Origin: Schizophyllum amplum
Lineage: Eukaryota; Basidiomycota; Agaricomycetes; Agaricales; Schizophyllaceae
Length of the DNA stretch: 64,000 nucleotides
Direction of reading: 5' to 3'
Assembly (NCBI GenBank): GCA_007026445.1
Contig: VDMD01000094.1
Span: forward strand, 1-64,000
Shown here: positions 50,670 to 62,004 of the stretch, piece after piece
Numbering within the stretch: position 1 is the stretch's first letter
Layout of the letters: every line of letters starts with the position of its first letter
Program-made: the position numbers and the translations under genes
The notes under the pieces: model-generated
Told to the model about the DNA's origin: nothing
Database searches by the model: none
The model's input: only the letters and a program-made list of their open reading frames with translations

Positions 50670-53600
50670 ATGACCCTCTGCTCGATATGCTTAGTCTGCA
50701 AAGAGTTTATTGCGCAGGATGGAACGGTCAGCCGGTGTCCTCTGCTGCGCTTCCTCTTCTGACTCAAGACAGATCAATTGCCTGTGTGGAGAAGGGCACC
50801 TCAAAGCCAACCACCTCACTTTCCCCCCCAAGGGAGGCAACGCCGACACGGCGTGCCCTCAATTCCAGGCGGTCAGTTTCTTCTCCTCCAGCTTGGTTGC
50901 ACTCCCTTACGTGTTTATAGCCATCTGGAGGTGTCCAGAGCGGGCATACGTTGTGCGCGCGCCCTCGCTGTGGAACCAAGTACATCGCGCACAGCGCTTA
51001 TGCTCCTCCTCTTCCCAGGTAAACGCCCTATACTCATCACCGTCTCATGGCATACGCTTACTTTGCCGCCAGCGAAGAGCAGAGTGTAACCGTTGCTCCT
51101 CCTCTCGCCAACGCGGCCCGTCAGCGTGGTGGTGACTCCGCACCTGCTGAGATGTGGGCGCCTGGTGACCATGGCAGGCATGTTCATCAGAGTGTCAACG
51201 ACCGGCGCCTGTCCCACGCAACGGACTCCGCATTCGCGAAGGCCAACATCGGCTTCGGTCACAAAACTTCGTCACGCCGGGCGTACGCAGAGCCTACAGG
51301 AGCGTTAGGAGTTAGTAAAGGGCGTGCAAAAGGCAAAATGGCGGTGAGGGAGTCTACTCTCTCAACGACTCTCACATTCGTTATCCATCCACTCCCCGCT
51401 GTGCGTGTATCTTACACTTACCTGTTCTTATGAAACTTACGCGATACTTTGAAACTTTCTGAACAGCAAACCACCGAAGACATGCACACGCTCTACGGTG
51501 ATCTTATGTCCATGCCGGCCAAGCTGTCCATTACGGACTACAAAACTCCATACTATGTTCGTTACCTAAAGGACATCGGCCTGACGTTTACCGCGCACCT
51601 TCCTACCCCTTCGGTCGGCGAGAGAGACCTTCCAAACTATAAGACGCCCATCTACGACGTGGTACTTTCACACGTACGGCAGCACGGCTTCGCATTCCCC
51701 TCTTCGCCAAGCGGTCAGGACCACGACGTCTTCCAGCTTCTCCAGCCGCTCAACCAGCCGCGCGTCACGTCAAGCGGCGGAGTAAACCCCCGTCATTTCC
51801 GTCCAAGCTCCCTCAACTTCCAGCCGCAGTGGGCGCTTACCGACATTGTCAAGTTGCATGTCGACACTGCTGGGTGTGGTTCTCAACCCCCAGTTATATT
51901 CATCGGTTAGTGGCCCACGCTCCAGGTCATCACTCCCCTGACCACCCGGATTAGCTCCTTCGTTCGGGCCCATGTCCTACGAGGACCACCTCTGTATCTC
52001 CGCCAAGATCTTCTTCGGCTTCGACGGCGGTTCCTGCTTGGCTCGCAATTATGAGGCTGACCGCCCGCCCACCCATGTCCGCGGCTGTCCGCCCTTGCCC
52101 TCAGGACGTCAAGTCCGTTATCCGTCGCTCCTAGGACCTGCCTATCTGCACGTGGCCCTCTTCGATCGGCAGGTCCGCGACGGTCCACCTCTGCCCCCAC
52201 TGCCGCCACCCCATCCCCTTCCCCCATCGTTCCCGCCGCTGTCTTTTGATCTGCACGCCGCGGGACAGGACGATGAGTATGATCACATCATCGAGTCAAC
52301 GGACCAACCAGGACTGGAATGGGGGGACACTCCTACAGCGCCAGAGCCCCTTTTCTTGGGAATGTCGCCCCTCCGCGATGAAGATGCGGAGGATGCGGCG
52401 GAAGTGCAGGCGCTATTCGCGGGTATACAGGCTTCACGCCAGCTTCACCAGGTGCGTAGCTGTACATCTTACCCATTTGGGTGTCACCGTCTCACTCGTA
52501 TCTTTTTAGAGTACCCTTATTGGCTCCTCCGCCGGCGCCGGGTCGTCGTCTACTGCGGGACATGCTGACGCCTCCGCGTCGACCTCTTCCACCATCAGCA
52601 GAACACGCCCTCGCAGTCCAGAGGTCCGCACCGATTGATCCCCTCTTCATGGCAGTGGGCTGATTCTTCTTGTAGGTTCAGCATGAGCGGAGCGTGCGCC
52701 AGCGTGTCAGCTCTCCACCCCCAGCGCAAGATCAACCAGCGCAAGGTCAACATGGCGTGGCGGAGCGTGGCGCCACTGAGGTCGTCGATGGGGACCCTCC
52801 TGCTCAGTCTATCGATCAACGTGAAGTCCATCTCCCGCTTCAAGTTTTCCACGACGACGCTGCCGACTTTGTTCAGTATGTCCAGGCCAACAATGGTTTC
52901 ATGCGAGGCGGTGTCTATGTTCGCTCTGGATATGGTGCCTCCGATCGAACAACACCCACGGCCGCTCGCGCTTTGTATGAATCTATTCTGCACCTTGCGG
53001 ACCCTACTCGGCCTATCGATGTGGCGCTTATAGAGGAGGTCTCCATAACGTTCACCCCACCCTCCAGCCCCCATGCGCTGCTGAAGAGGCTGCGCGTATA
53101 CTTGTGCGTGACGCTCACCAAGCCTCAAGCTTACTCGCACTGACCTTATGATTACCAGAGGCCCAGGTCTCGGGGAAGGTGTCCAGCGCGACCTCATGAC
53201 CGGCTTAGCTGCGGTGCTCAGTGCGCAAAGCCAGTGGATGGAAGTCTTTGACGGCCATCGATGCCTCCGGCTGGCTCACACTGAAGCCTCCTCCGCGCGG
53301 GCGTGGGGGATGATGACTGCAATGCACATCGTCCACAACGGGTCTCTGCCTCAATGTGTATCCCCCATCTTCGTCCAGGCGGTCATTAGTGGTGTTCATA
53401 GCGTAGATGATGCTGACTGGATTGCCAAGCTCGACCCTCAGCGAGCGGATCTCCTCAGTGCTTGGCCAGCTTCATTGGAGGGTTACCCTCTCTGTGCTAA
53501 TTCCGCTGAGGAGGACCTTAACGCCAAGGTCGCTGAGCTCTGCGTTTCTGTCTTCGAGGAAACAGTGAGTGTCAGCCTGTTCGAAGTCAGCACTCAACCG

Positions 53601-54560
53601 CAAAAGCTGACTACATCGTCGTAGGTCGCCACCGTCAACCAGTTTGATGATACCATCAAGAATCTCCTACGCCCTCAGCTTGTGGCGAAACTTTTATTGG
53701 GCGTACCCCCTGGAGTCGCCTTTGATAGCCACCCAAACGTCAAGGCTTTCCGTGAGGGCTTCAACATCCAGCTGGAGAATGGGACGGGCTTCATCGACGT
53801 GAGTCACTCCTCGACCAGCGATCAGACGTAAATAACCTGACTCCTCCTTAGGCGCTGGGCATCGGTGCCAAGGATCTTCTTCCGGCTTTGAGCGCTCGAA
53901 TCGTGGAGAGTCCTGCTGATGTTCTGGGTCTCATCACCTACATAACCGACTATCACACCCCGGCGGAAACTATCGTCCTCTCCCCGTACGAAACCAAGTG
54001 GAAGGCTGCTTTATGTCGGTATCTCTCTGGCATTGGCCATCTAAATCACGAAGCCATCAACGCCATTGTATCCGTTGAAGACCGCCAGGCAGTGGCAGGC
54101 GAGGCGACGTTCCGCGCGCGCGCGTTCTTGCGCTTTTTGACTGGCAGCGACGTGTTGCCTACGCGATCCGTTGGTAGTACCAGTCGTCCTATCAAGGTAA
54201 TTCATTCTGCTCGTCAGCCTTCAACACTTCTCTCACCAGCACCATCCAGATTACCTTCACGGACGTGCGACCGCGCTCAGCCCAGGCTCGTGCCATGCAA
54301 ATGGAACCCGGCCATCTTGAGGTACGTAGGCTAGGCTCCGTCATTTCGATGCCTATGTTCTCGCTAATGCGCTTCCTTAGCGTGCAGCACCCTTGTCGGC
54401 GCGCACTTGCTTTATGGCTGGGGATGCACCTCTCTCATCTCACGTAAGGGAGATGCTTGACTTAGGGCTTCCAGAAGACTTTAGTCAGGCTACACCGTTC
54501 GACGTGTATATTCATGCCACTGTGGCTCTTCCGGGGGCGGCGTCCTTCAACCGTGCGTAG
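50670..54560 (+). CDS. RING-like and HECT-like putative E3 ubiquitin ligase
   Basis: A multi-exon gene. The start MTLCSICLVCKEFIAQDGT joins across a 47-nt intron to INCLCGEGHLKANHLTF and ACPQFQ. This is a RING-like layout with several ligands missing, so it is degenerate. Linker exons of low complexity lead to a folded region (LYGDLMSMPAKLSITDYKTP), a Pro-rich stretch near 52200 and a long conserved part (GFMRGGVYVRSGYGASDRTT, AFREGFNIQLENGTGFIDAL). The end resembles a HECT C-lobe: ARAFLRFLTGSDVLP, then LSARTCF, where Cys matches the catalytic Cys of HECT ligases, and ATPFDVYIHATV. It stops with TAG at 54558-54560. The exon map between 50850 and 51470 is guessed. If correct, a ligase with both a RING-type start and a HECT-type end is unusual. 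Confidence 0.58.
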
Positions 54561-54736
54561 ATTAGTGAAGGCATTGTACAGGCCCCTGCCACGTCCCTCG
54601 TACAGAAAGGTGTAGATAATCTGCTGAAAACTCTGTGGTACCCCTGCGCCGTACAGTGTGTAACCGACGTCGCCAACCATGTGTCATGATCGGTGTTCAA
54701 TGCAGCGATAAAATTGTGCTCTTCCTCCTGACCCCC

Positions 54737-56642
54737 ATGTCCGATAACATACGAGACCGCCTTCGAAGACGGGTGTCCGCCCCAACCGCGGATTCTTTGC
54801 AGTCCACACCACCAGCGCTTGCTAGAGGCCGTACCAATCGTGGGGCAAGGGGAGGCAGGCGAGGCAGGGGAGGCCGAGGCGCAGGCTCAGCCAGAGGCCG
54901 AGGGTTTGGAAACGACGTTTTGGAACCGACGGGCGAGGAGGAGGGGGCCCTGCGGCTTCAGCTAGGCGCCAACACAACATCTCCACATGGTGCCAGCTTG
55001 GCAACAGCCCCTCCCCTTATACCAGGCGCCAGCGGGCTCGTAGAGGTCCCCTCCTTCGAACCACCTTCGCCGGACCTGCGACGAACGCTGGTGGGTCTGA
55101 CGTGCCACGTTCATTATGTCCTACTTGCTGACGAAAATCCTGCAGCTCGCTTTGGAAGACCAGTACATCGATTACCATGTGCCCGCGCCAGGCCCGGTGG
55201 AACCCTTCCGTCACGACGGCTTGCCTTTGCCTACTGTGCATGTAGCCGAATCACCTTTAACAACTTTGGCGTCGAGTCCCCTTCAGGACGTGGACCTTGC
55301 GGACGTGGAGCGTAAGCCCAAGTCCTGCGTTGTGTTTTCGCGCAGCCTAACCTGGATAACAGTGGAAGAACCACGGCTGCCCTCTTGTAGCTTGACGCTC
55401 GTTATCTGGTTGCGCGCGCATGTCGCTCAAGCGGCAGCCAGAACAGGAGTCCAAGCTCCTCGGCCCAGTGCGTTGACATCTCTGCTGGGCTGGTCACACG
55501 CTGACCTCAACGTAGATCCACACCTTCTGGTGCTCTACACGGACGTGCCGGGACTTCGGGCTTGCCAAGTCTATCGTCTCACTGGACAGCTATTCAACCA
55601 CCTCAACTCCCCACCCACCGTCGAAGGAGTTCTCCAGGTCCTCCTGAATCATCCGCGAGGCCCCCAGCTGACGTCCAAGCTCGCCACCACCTCAGAAGCG
55701 GGAGTTCAGGCCTACGTTGTGATGGCGAACGACGCATCCACCTTTACCCACCCAACGTCGTCGTTCTGCTCAGGGCTGCGCACTGTGAACACCCTGGAAG
55801 GATGCCTCAGTGCAATCGATGACGCGCAACAAACTCCTCTTCTTCCTATGGTTAGATCTACCTTCTCTGCGGCGCTACTGGATCGGTTCGGTTGCGGAGA
55901 GGGGACGGTTAGCATGCTGTTGATATTGCCCCAGATAGTGGTGCGTCCGTCACTTTCTAATAACAAGGAGCCCCTCACTCATTGGCACTGTTCTCAGGCT
56001 GAAACCCTGTTACGGGTCTCTGGGTCCACGCTGCCTAACGCCAGGATCTCCTTGACCTTCACCCCTACAAACGCCGCAGTGTTATCGCCCCCACCGTCGT
56101 CCCAGCTGGTCATCCCACCTGGAGGGTTCCAAATCACTCCCGAGGCACCCGTGGCGTGTAATCCTCCACTCAGCCCCCTCCAATATCTGTGCCACTGCTT
56201 TCCCCTGCACGTGGCGGAACTGGCGCACCTGGACGGTGATCCACGCTTCGGCGCTCACGGGCACACGAAAGCCTATTCCGTCTATCGCCGGCATACCATC
56301 ATTGCGGACGTCGGCGCGACTTTGGGCCTCCCTCTTGGTGGAGCGAGAGCGAGCGGAGCATCAGAGGCTGCTACTGTTTCTGTCAGCTTATCGGGACGAA
56401 CCACCAACATCTCCTTCAACAACGTGCTAAGCTTTGCGGGTCGCGCAGCAGGCAGTTATCGAAACCACAAAGTCCTCATGCAAAACCTTCATGCCCACCT
56501 TCAGAGCACCTCGGACGACAGCATCGCTGCATTTCATTTACGCAGCGTTAACCTGGATTCTGCTACCCCAGCACAAGTTCAGGCCGCCCTCAGCTGGTCG
56601 CTCCCGGCTCTGAGAGCCCGTCTAGCAACTCTGGCCACCTGA
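54737..56642 (+). CDS. Unknown protein with RG-rich N-terminal tail
   Basis: At least two exons, 54737-55090 and 55146-56642, joined in phase 0 by a 55-nt intron; about 616 residues as drawn. It starts MSDNIRDRLRRRVSAPTADS and soon has GRTNRGARGGRRGRGGRGAG, an RGG-type tail that often binds RNA. The rest shows no known domain but has ordered, non-repetitive segments (LLGWSHADLNVDPHLLVLYT, NISFNNVLSFAGRAAGSYRN, VLMQNLHAHLQSTSDDSIAA). Two stop-free stretches with intron-like ends (about 51 nt near 55240-55290 and 57 nt near 55940-55998, each a multiple of three) may be unspliced introns. It lies 176 nt after the RING/HECT-like gene on the same strand, so a linked function is possible. Confidence 0.55.
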
Positions 56643-58950
56643 TGTTGCAGCCGAGAACAGGGATGTTTAGCTGTACGACTTATCCGTAGGAGAATTGACC
56701 ACGTTGGCGACCATCGGTAGCGCGCGCGCACGCCCTGCCTAGTGTCGTGCCTTGGCAATAGCCTACGTCGTAGAAGCAAAGAAAAGAAGTATATTGCGAT
56801 ATATTAGACTACTATACCAAACATTACTCTCTGCTACATCAGACGAAGGGCCACGCATAGGGTGAGGCGAGTGCGTCCCCCTTTTGCTCTACCCTCCAGC
56901 CGCTTTCCTCGAAGAAGGGAGGAGATGAGCGCGCCGGAAGTGAGAGTCAGAAGATGCGCCGCGTGCCATCCTCTTGTCCGCTCTATCATCCCTCCTCTCC
57001 AACAACTGCTGCGGTTGCACCGTCCACCGTCCCGCGCTCCGCGTGCAGGGTTCGCCGTTGACGCCCCTCATACGTGTAGCAGTCGCTGCTGACCGTACGA
57101 AAGCGACAGGGGGTGGACAGGCGAACACTATCCTTAGCTCCCTACGTCCTCTCCCTCGACCCCGCAGGCGCCGCGATAAGTGACCGGCAGAAGGGACGGT
57201 CGGGAGCTCGGAAGATAGCGTGATGGCGGCGACGACGGAACCCTTGGACGGCTATCGCCCAGCGCCGCTCCGGCCGTCGCGCAATGCACTACAGCCGCGG
57301 CGAGCGGTGCTAGCTTGCCTCCTGCGGGGTTCAGCGCGTGGACGCCGCCAGCCAGAACCGATATCAGACGCGCGCTGGCCGCCCGCGACGAGACCCGAAG
57401 GAGGAGGTCGCAACGACGGGCTGGCCGTTTTGTCCGTACGCCGCGTGCATAGGTGGGGCGCCGGCCGCGTCACGCTATGAGGGACATCGGCGCGACCGCC
57501 AACGGGCAGCGTAGACGCGCGCTGTAGTGAAGGGCGGCGACACCCTTGGTAGTCAGCCCGCCGCGCTCAAGGACATCACACGGCGAGTAAGAAGCGGGCA
57601 CGAGGCCGCAGTTCTGTACTCGGAGGCTAAGGCTAAGCCGCGGCGCGGCGAGGTCGAGAAGGCGGTCCAGATGATGGAGGACGAAGCGCGAGTGGTGCGT
57701 TGGACGGCATGGGCGTGAAGGGGCATAAAGGAGAGCCTCACGCGCCGCAGCGCCGCGGTGAAGGGCGAGGTCAGCGACGCGGCAGGTTGAGAAAGTGCTG
57801 GAGCTTGACGACGTGTGCGACGGCGACAAGCAATGGCAGGAGGGTGACGAGGGAGGGGCATAAGGGTCTTGAAGGGCATAGCGGGCCTTGCGCCGCGCGC
57901 TGATCAAGGGTGTCGTAGAGGCGCGTATGGGGAGTGTGCGCGTCAAGAGGGGTCGCATGTGCGAGTTTGGAGGCATTGGGAAGGGTAGGCGGCAAGGGCC
58001 TATACAGATGGACATTCGAGTCAAGTGCCGGCGGTCGCTACAGGAGAAGGTCAGAAGGGACCCAGCTGGTACAGTTCTAGCGAGACGCACCTGAGCACAA
58101 GCTTGAAGTTTGCTCCAAAGCGGCTGGGTGCGAGCTTCAGCCGCGGCATAGACCTGACGGGCGGTGGTAACGCGCAAGCGAGGGACGCGCGACGTGACGC
58201 GACCGGCGATGACGAGCGACGCGCGACATGACGCGACGCGACGCGGCCGTAAGCGTGCAACAGGTGGCGCAAATCGACGGCAAGGTAGAGTACCGTTGGG
58301 CGCGGGACGCCCACGACGGGGAGACAGATCGTAGACCCGAAGGCCACCTTCCGCAGGCGCTCTGGCTGGATAACCCTGACGGGTAACACAATTCCGGGTG
58401 CGCCCAGAACGCTGAGACACCCAAGCGAGAAGGTCTGAAGAGGGAGGAAGGAAGGATTGGGCTTTTATAGTGGCCCGGGATAAACATGGTCAAAGAATAA
58501 ACCAAGAGCGCGTCGCGGGCGCGCAGCGACGCCCGTCACGTGATCATATGACGTCGAGGAGACGGCCCGGTGAGCCTAGCACGTCAGCTGTCTTTCCAAC
58601 ATGATATTTTGTAATAGAGTTATTTTCGGCTTACTGCATATACAACGACCAGCACCCATTCAGGCTCCACAGCGGTGGCACTCGCGTCGAGTGCGGCTCA
58701 AGACTTAAGACCTGAGTGCTGTTGGTGTCTTGCACCGACACATCCTCGACAGTGTCCAAGCCGTTGAGATGGACGATGTCGCGGGCATGTCCTTGATGCG
58801 GAGAGGTCGGCTTCGAGGAGAAGGGTGGCATTCATCGGAAGGGCGTAACCTTCGAGGGCGAGGGGGCGAAAGGCGAAAGGCGAGAGGGTGATATGTCAGT
58901 TGAGGTGGGGGTCGCATCCTTCTGGCAGTCGTCACCTTTGAGAGGCAAGA
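56643..58950. other. Gene-poor region, no supported gene
   Basis: Frames of up to 316 codons (57470-58420, -) exist, but they are arginine/serine/proline-rich, lack intron structure and have no family match. A patch at 58160-58250 repeats GACGCGACG-like units. The region looks like decayed or repeat-derived sequence. Confidence 0.5.
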
Positions 58951-58959
58951 GAGGCGATC

Positions 58960-60590
58960 AGGCCAGTTCATCTTCATCTAGAGGTGTCGTACAGAGGCGA
59001 GCCCGGGGCGGAGGGCGAGGTAATCGGTCAAGAGGGCAGAGGTCGCCGTCTTCTTCGAGGAGGTGAGGTCGTTGTGGACAGGCCTTTGAGACGAGGGCGA
59101 GGTCATCTCCGCCTTCGTTGAGAGGGTGTCGTCTTCGAGGCGGCGGCGGGCGCCTCCGAGAGGCGTTGTCGAGAGGGGCGCTTCCCCGGCGTCTCCGAGA
59201 GAGAGAGCAAGGTCTTTGAGTGTGAGGTCCTCGCGGCCGGCTGGTGGGAGCGCTCGGCGCCTTTGAGAGGCAAGAGGTAAGAGGCCGGCGTGGTCGAGAG
59301 GGCAAGAGGGCGAGAGGGAGGAAAAGGAGGGAGGAGGGTGTAGAGTGGATAGCAGAGGGCGAGGGTGCCATTGAGAGGCCAGAGCGAGAGGCAAGAGGGC
59401 ATCTTCAAGAGGGCGTGGTGTTCGGCAAGACGGCGGGGTGGGCAGAGCGCCGAGGGCGAGGGCGAGAGGCGAGACAGAGCGAGTGTTGTCTTCGAGGCAT
59501 CAAGGCCCGTCGTGAGGCGGCCGGCGTCGAGACGCGGTTCTTTTCGCGCGCGGTCAAGGGTGGTTGGGCCTTCACGAAGCAAGGCGGGGGTGTCGGCGAG
59601 AGCAGAGGGTGTGAGAGGCGAGAGGTATCAGTTGACGAGGGCGTGAGAGAGGCGAGAATGCGAAGCCGTAGGCGCCTTGAAGTTCGCGAAGCGAGAGGGC
59701 GAGAAAGGCGAGGGCGAGAGGCGAGGGCCGACACCTTCGTTGAGAGTCGGCGCCTCGCCTCGTTTGAGCGGCGAGGCGACTGCGTTGGGAGGGAGTCGGA
59801 GGGGAGAGGGGACGGGGTGTTGAGGCGAGGCAAGGGTGATCGTCAATCAGTTGAATCAGCGTCGTTTTTGAGAGGGGGAGAGGGCATCGAGAGGGCGAGA
59901 AATGTGTCGAAAGGGCGAGAAATGTGTTGAGAGGTCGCCTCTGAGTGGAGGGCACTGAGCATGAGAGCGCCGCCGACGAGGGAAGGCGGTCCCAGCCTTC
60001 GACAAGGGCGAGGCGATTGACAGGTCGGCAAATATTCCAGGAGGGCAAGAGGCGAGGCGAGGGCGTCGGTAGGCGGCGAAGAAGGGCAGCCTTCAGGTGA
60101 GAGTTAGCGAGGGCCGGCAAGAGGGCCAAGAGATGCGAAAGATGCGGAGGGGCGAGGGCAGTGGTGAGCCTTCCAGAGGCGAGAGGGCGAGGAGAAGTCA
60201 GCGTTGCGGGCAACTCACGCCCGCCTCTCGAAGGCGACAGGGCAGGCGACAGGGCAAGGAGGGGCGATAAGCGTTGAGATGCGGAGGGGCGAGGGAGAGG
60301 GCCAGGTGACGCCTTCGAGAGGGCGAGAGCGTCGCCTTCAACGGGGGCGAGAGTGAGTGTCGTCCTCGAGAGGTGGAGGGGCGAGGCGTCAGTTGGTGTC
60401 GTCTTCGAGGCGCAGGCTGCCCCTGGGGGCCCTGAAAGGCGGCGAGGGTCAGGCGAAGGTTGAAAAGCGAGAGGTGCCCTCCTCTTTACAATCATTGCCC
60501 TCGAATAGGTTGAAAGCCCCTTCAAATGAGGCGAAGGGGCGAGGCGGTCCGGGCGCGAGAGTGAGAGGCGAATACTTGAATATAATCTAG
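58960..60590 (+). repeat. Degenerate purine-rich tandem repeat region
   Basis: The plus strand is dominated by short variants of GAGAGGGCGAGAGGCGAG with no fixed period. The bias keeps long frames open on both strands, giving Leu/Ala/Ser/Pro-rich peptides on the minus strand (SPLLALSPALSPSRG) and Arg/Glu/Gly-rich ones on the plus strand. These should not be taken for genes. Confidence 0.75.
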
Positions 60591-60839
60591 GATATGTTCC
60601 CTTCCCATTATTCAGAGAGCTCCATGCTAAATACGGGATCCCTTGATCTACAGAAAGGACGACCATCCTTCAGGGTACCCCTTGCCACCATTGCAAACGG
60701 TCGGAACATGCGCCCACGCAAGCGTCTTGGTTATGCGCTGCGAATAAGCATGCCATCAGTACGTCCTAGCGTCGTCTACTGAGTCTACGCTGCTTACCGT
60801 CATGCAGACGCCTTCATCAACGAGTGTGCGCTGTTGAGC

Positions 60840-61870
60840 AAATACAGGTCACTCTGATAGTCTCAGGCCGACGCGAGTTGCGTCAAGGACGAAGACGACG
60901 GGGAAGAGAACGTCGTCTCGAGGGCGCCGGACAGTCGCGCTCTCAAGTGCACAAAGGCAAAGAGACACCCTGTTCAACAGCCAATGGAGCGAGTCTCCCT
61001 CTTTCGAGAGGACGAAGGGCGAGTAGGTCGCCCTCTTCAAGGACCTGGGTGGGGAGCTGGCCTCTCAAGAGGACAGCAGAGGCGAAGGCCATGTCGCCCT
61101 TTGGAGGCCGACAAAGGCGAGAGCGAGTCGAGAGACGGACGCGGGCTGCTCCAAGAAGACGAAGCCAAGTCACCCTTTCGAAAAGACAAAGCCGAGTATG
61201 TCGCTGTCTCAAGAGACAAAGGCCAGTGGATCGCCCTTCGGAGGATGCAGACCAGTCGCCCGTTCGAGAACAAGGACAACGGGTCGCTCCTCGACTCGGA
61301 GGATCGGAGCGAGTCGCCCGTCTGAGCCTCGAGAGGACAAAGGTGCACTCTTCAAGGATGGAGCGCCCGTTCGAGGACGAAGGTAGGACTCTGGATCATC
61401 GCTCCGAGAGCGTAGGCAAGAGCGTTGCTGCAAGGACAAAGGCGAGAACGTTGCCCTTTTGGGAAGGACAAAGGCGGAGGCAGCGTGCTGCCTGATCGAG
61501 GGTAAGGCAAGAGCATTGTCGCGAGGATGAAGGCGAGTACATCGGCGACCTCTTGAGAAGGCGGAAACGAAGATGCTCTCTCCTGAGGACAACAGTGAAG
61601 GCGAAGGCGAGAGTGTTGCCCTTTCGAGACCGAGGTCGAAGACAAGCACATCGCTTTCAGGACAAGGACGAGTCGCTTTGAAGACGAAGGCAGTGCGAAG
61701 GGGGAGAGCGTCGTCGCGGGGACAAAGACAACTTGTCCGCCCATTCGAAAGGACATGGGTGAGGACTGCGGAAGACGGTCGCCGCTTTTGGGGACAACTG
61801 AGGCGACATTGATCTTTGGAGGGCAAAGGCAAGTGGGTCTCTAACACCAAGTGGTGCTCTTGCAAGTTCA
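60840..61870 (+). repeat. Degenerate repeat block, GACAAAGGCGAG type
   Basis: Units of the type GTCGCCCTTTCGAGGACAAAGGCGAG recur with variable spacing (for example near 61108, 61187, 61213, 61436 and 61467). Unit length varies from about 27 to 45 nt. Related to but distinct from the block before it. Confidence 0.7.
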
Positions 61871-62004
61871 ACATTGAGCCACGTGCTTGTCACTGTAAAA
61901 ATGGACGTCCACGTGACTGAACTTGGACGCCGGCTGTAAGAGGGGCGGTAGAGTGTAGAGGGTGCAACAGGGTGTGCTCAAAGAGAAAAAGAATGCAACA
62001 TTTA

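Noticed and set aside
57470..58420. 316-codon open frame on the minus strand
   Set aside because: Arg/Ser/Pro-rich, no domain, no intron, neighbouring frames equally open; no support as a gene.
59572..60666. 364-codon open frame on the minus strand
   Set aside because: Lies wholly within the degenerate purine/pyrimidine repeat; Leu/Ser/Pro-rich without domains or introns.
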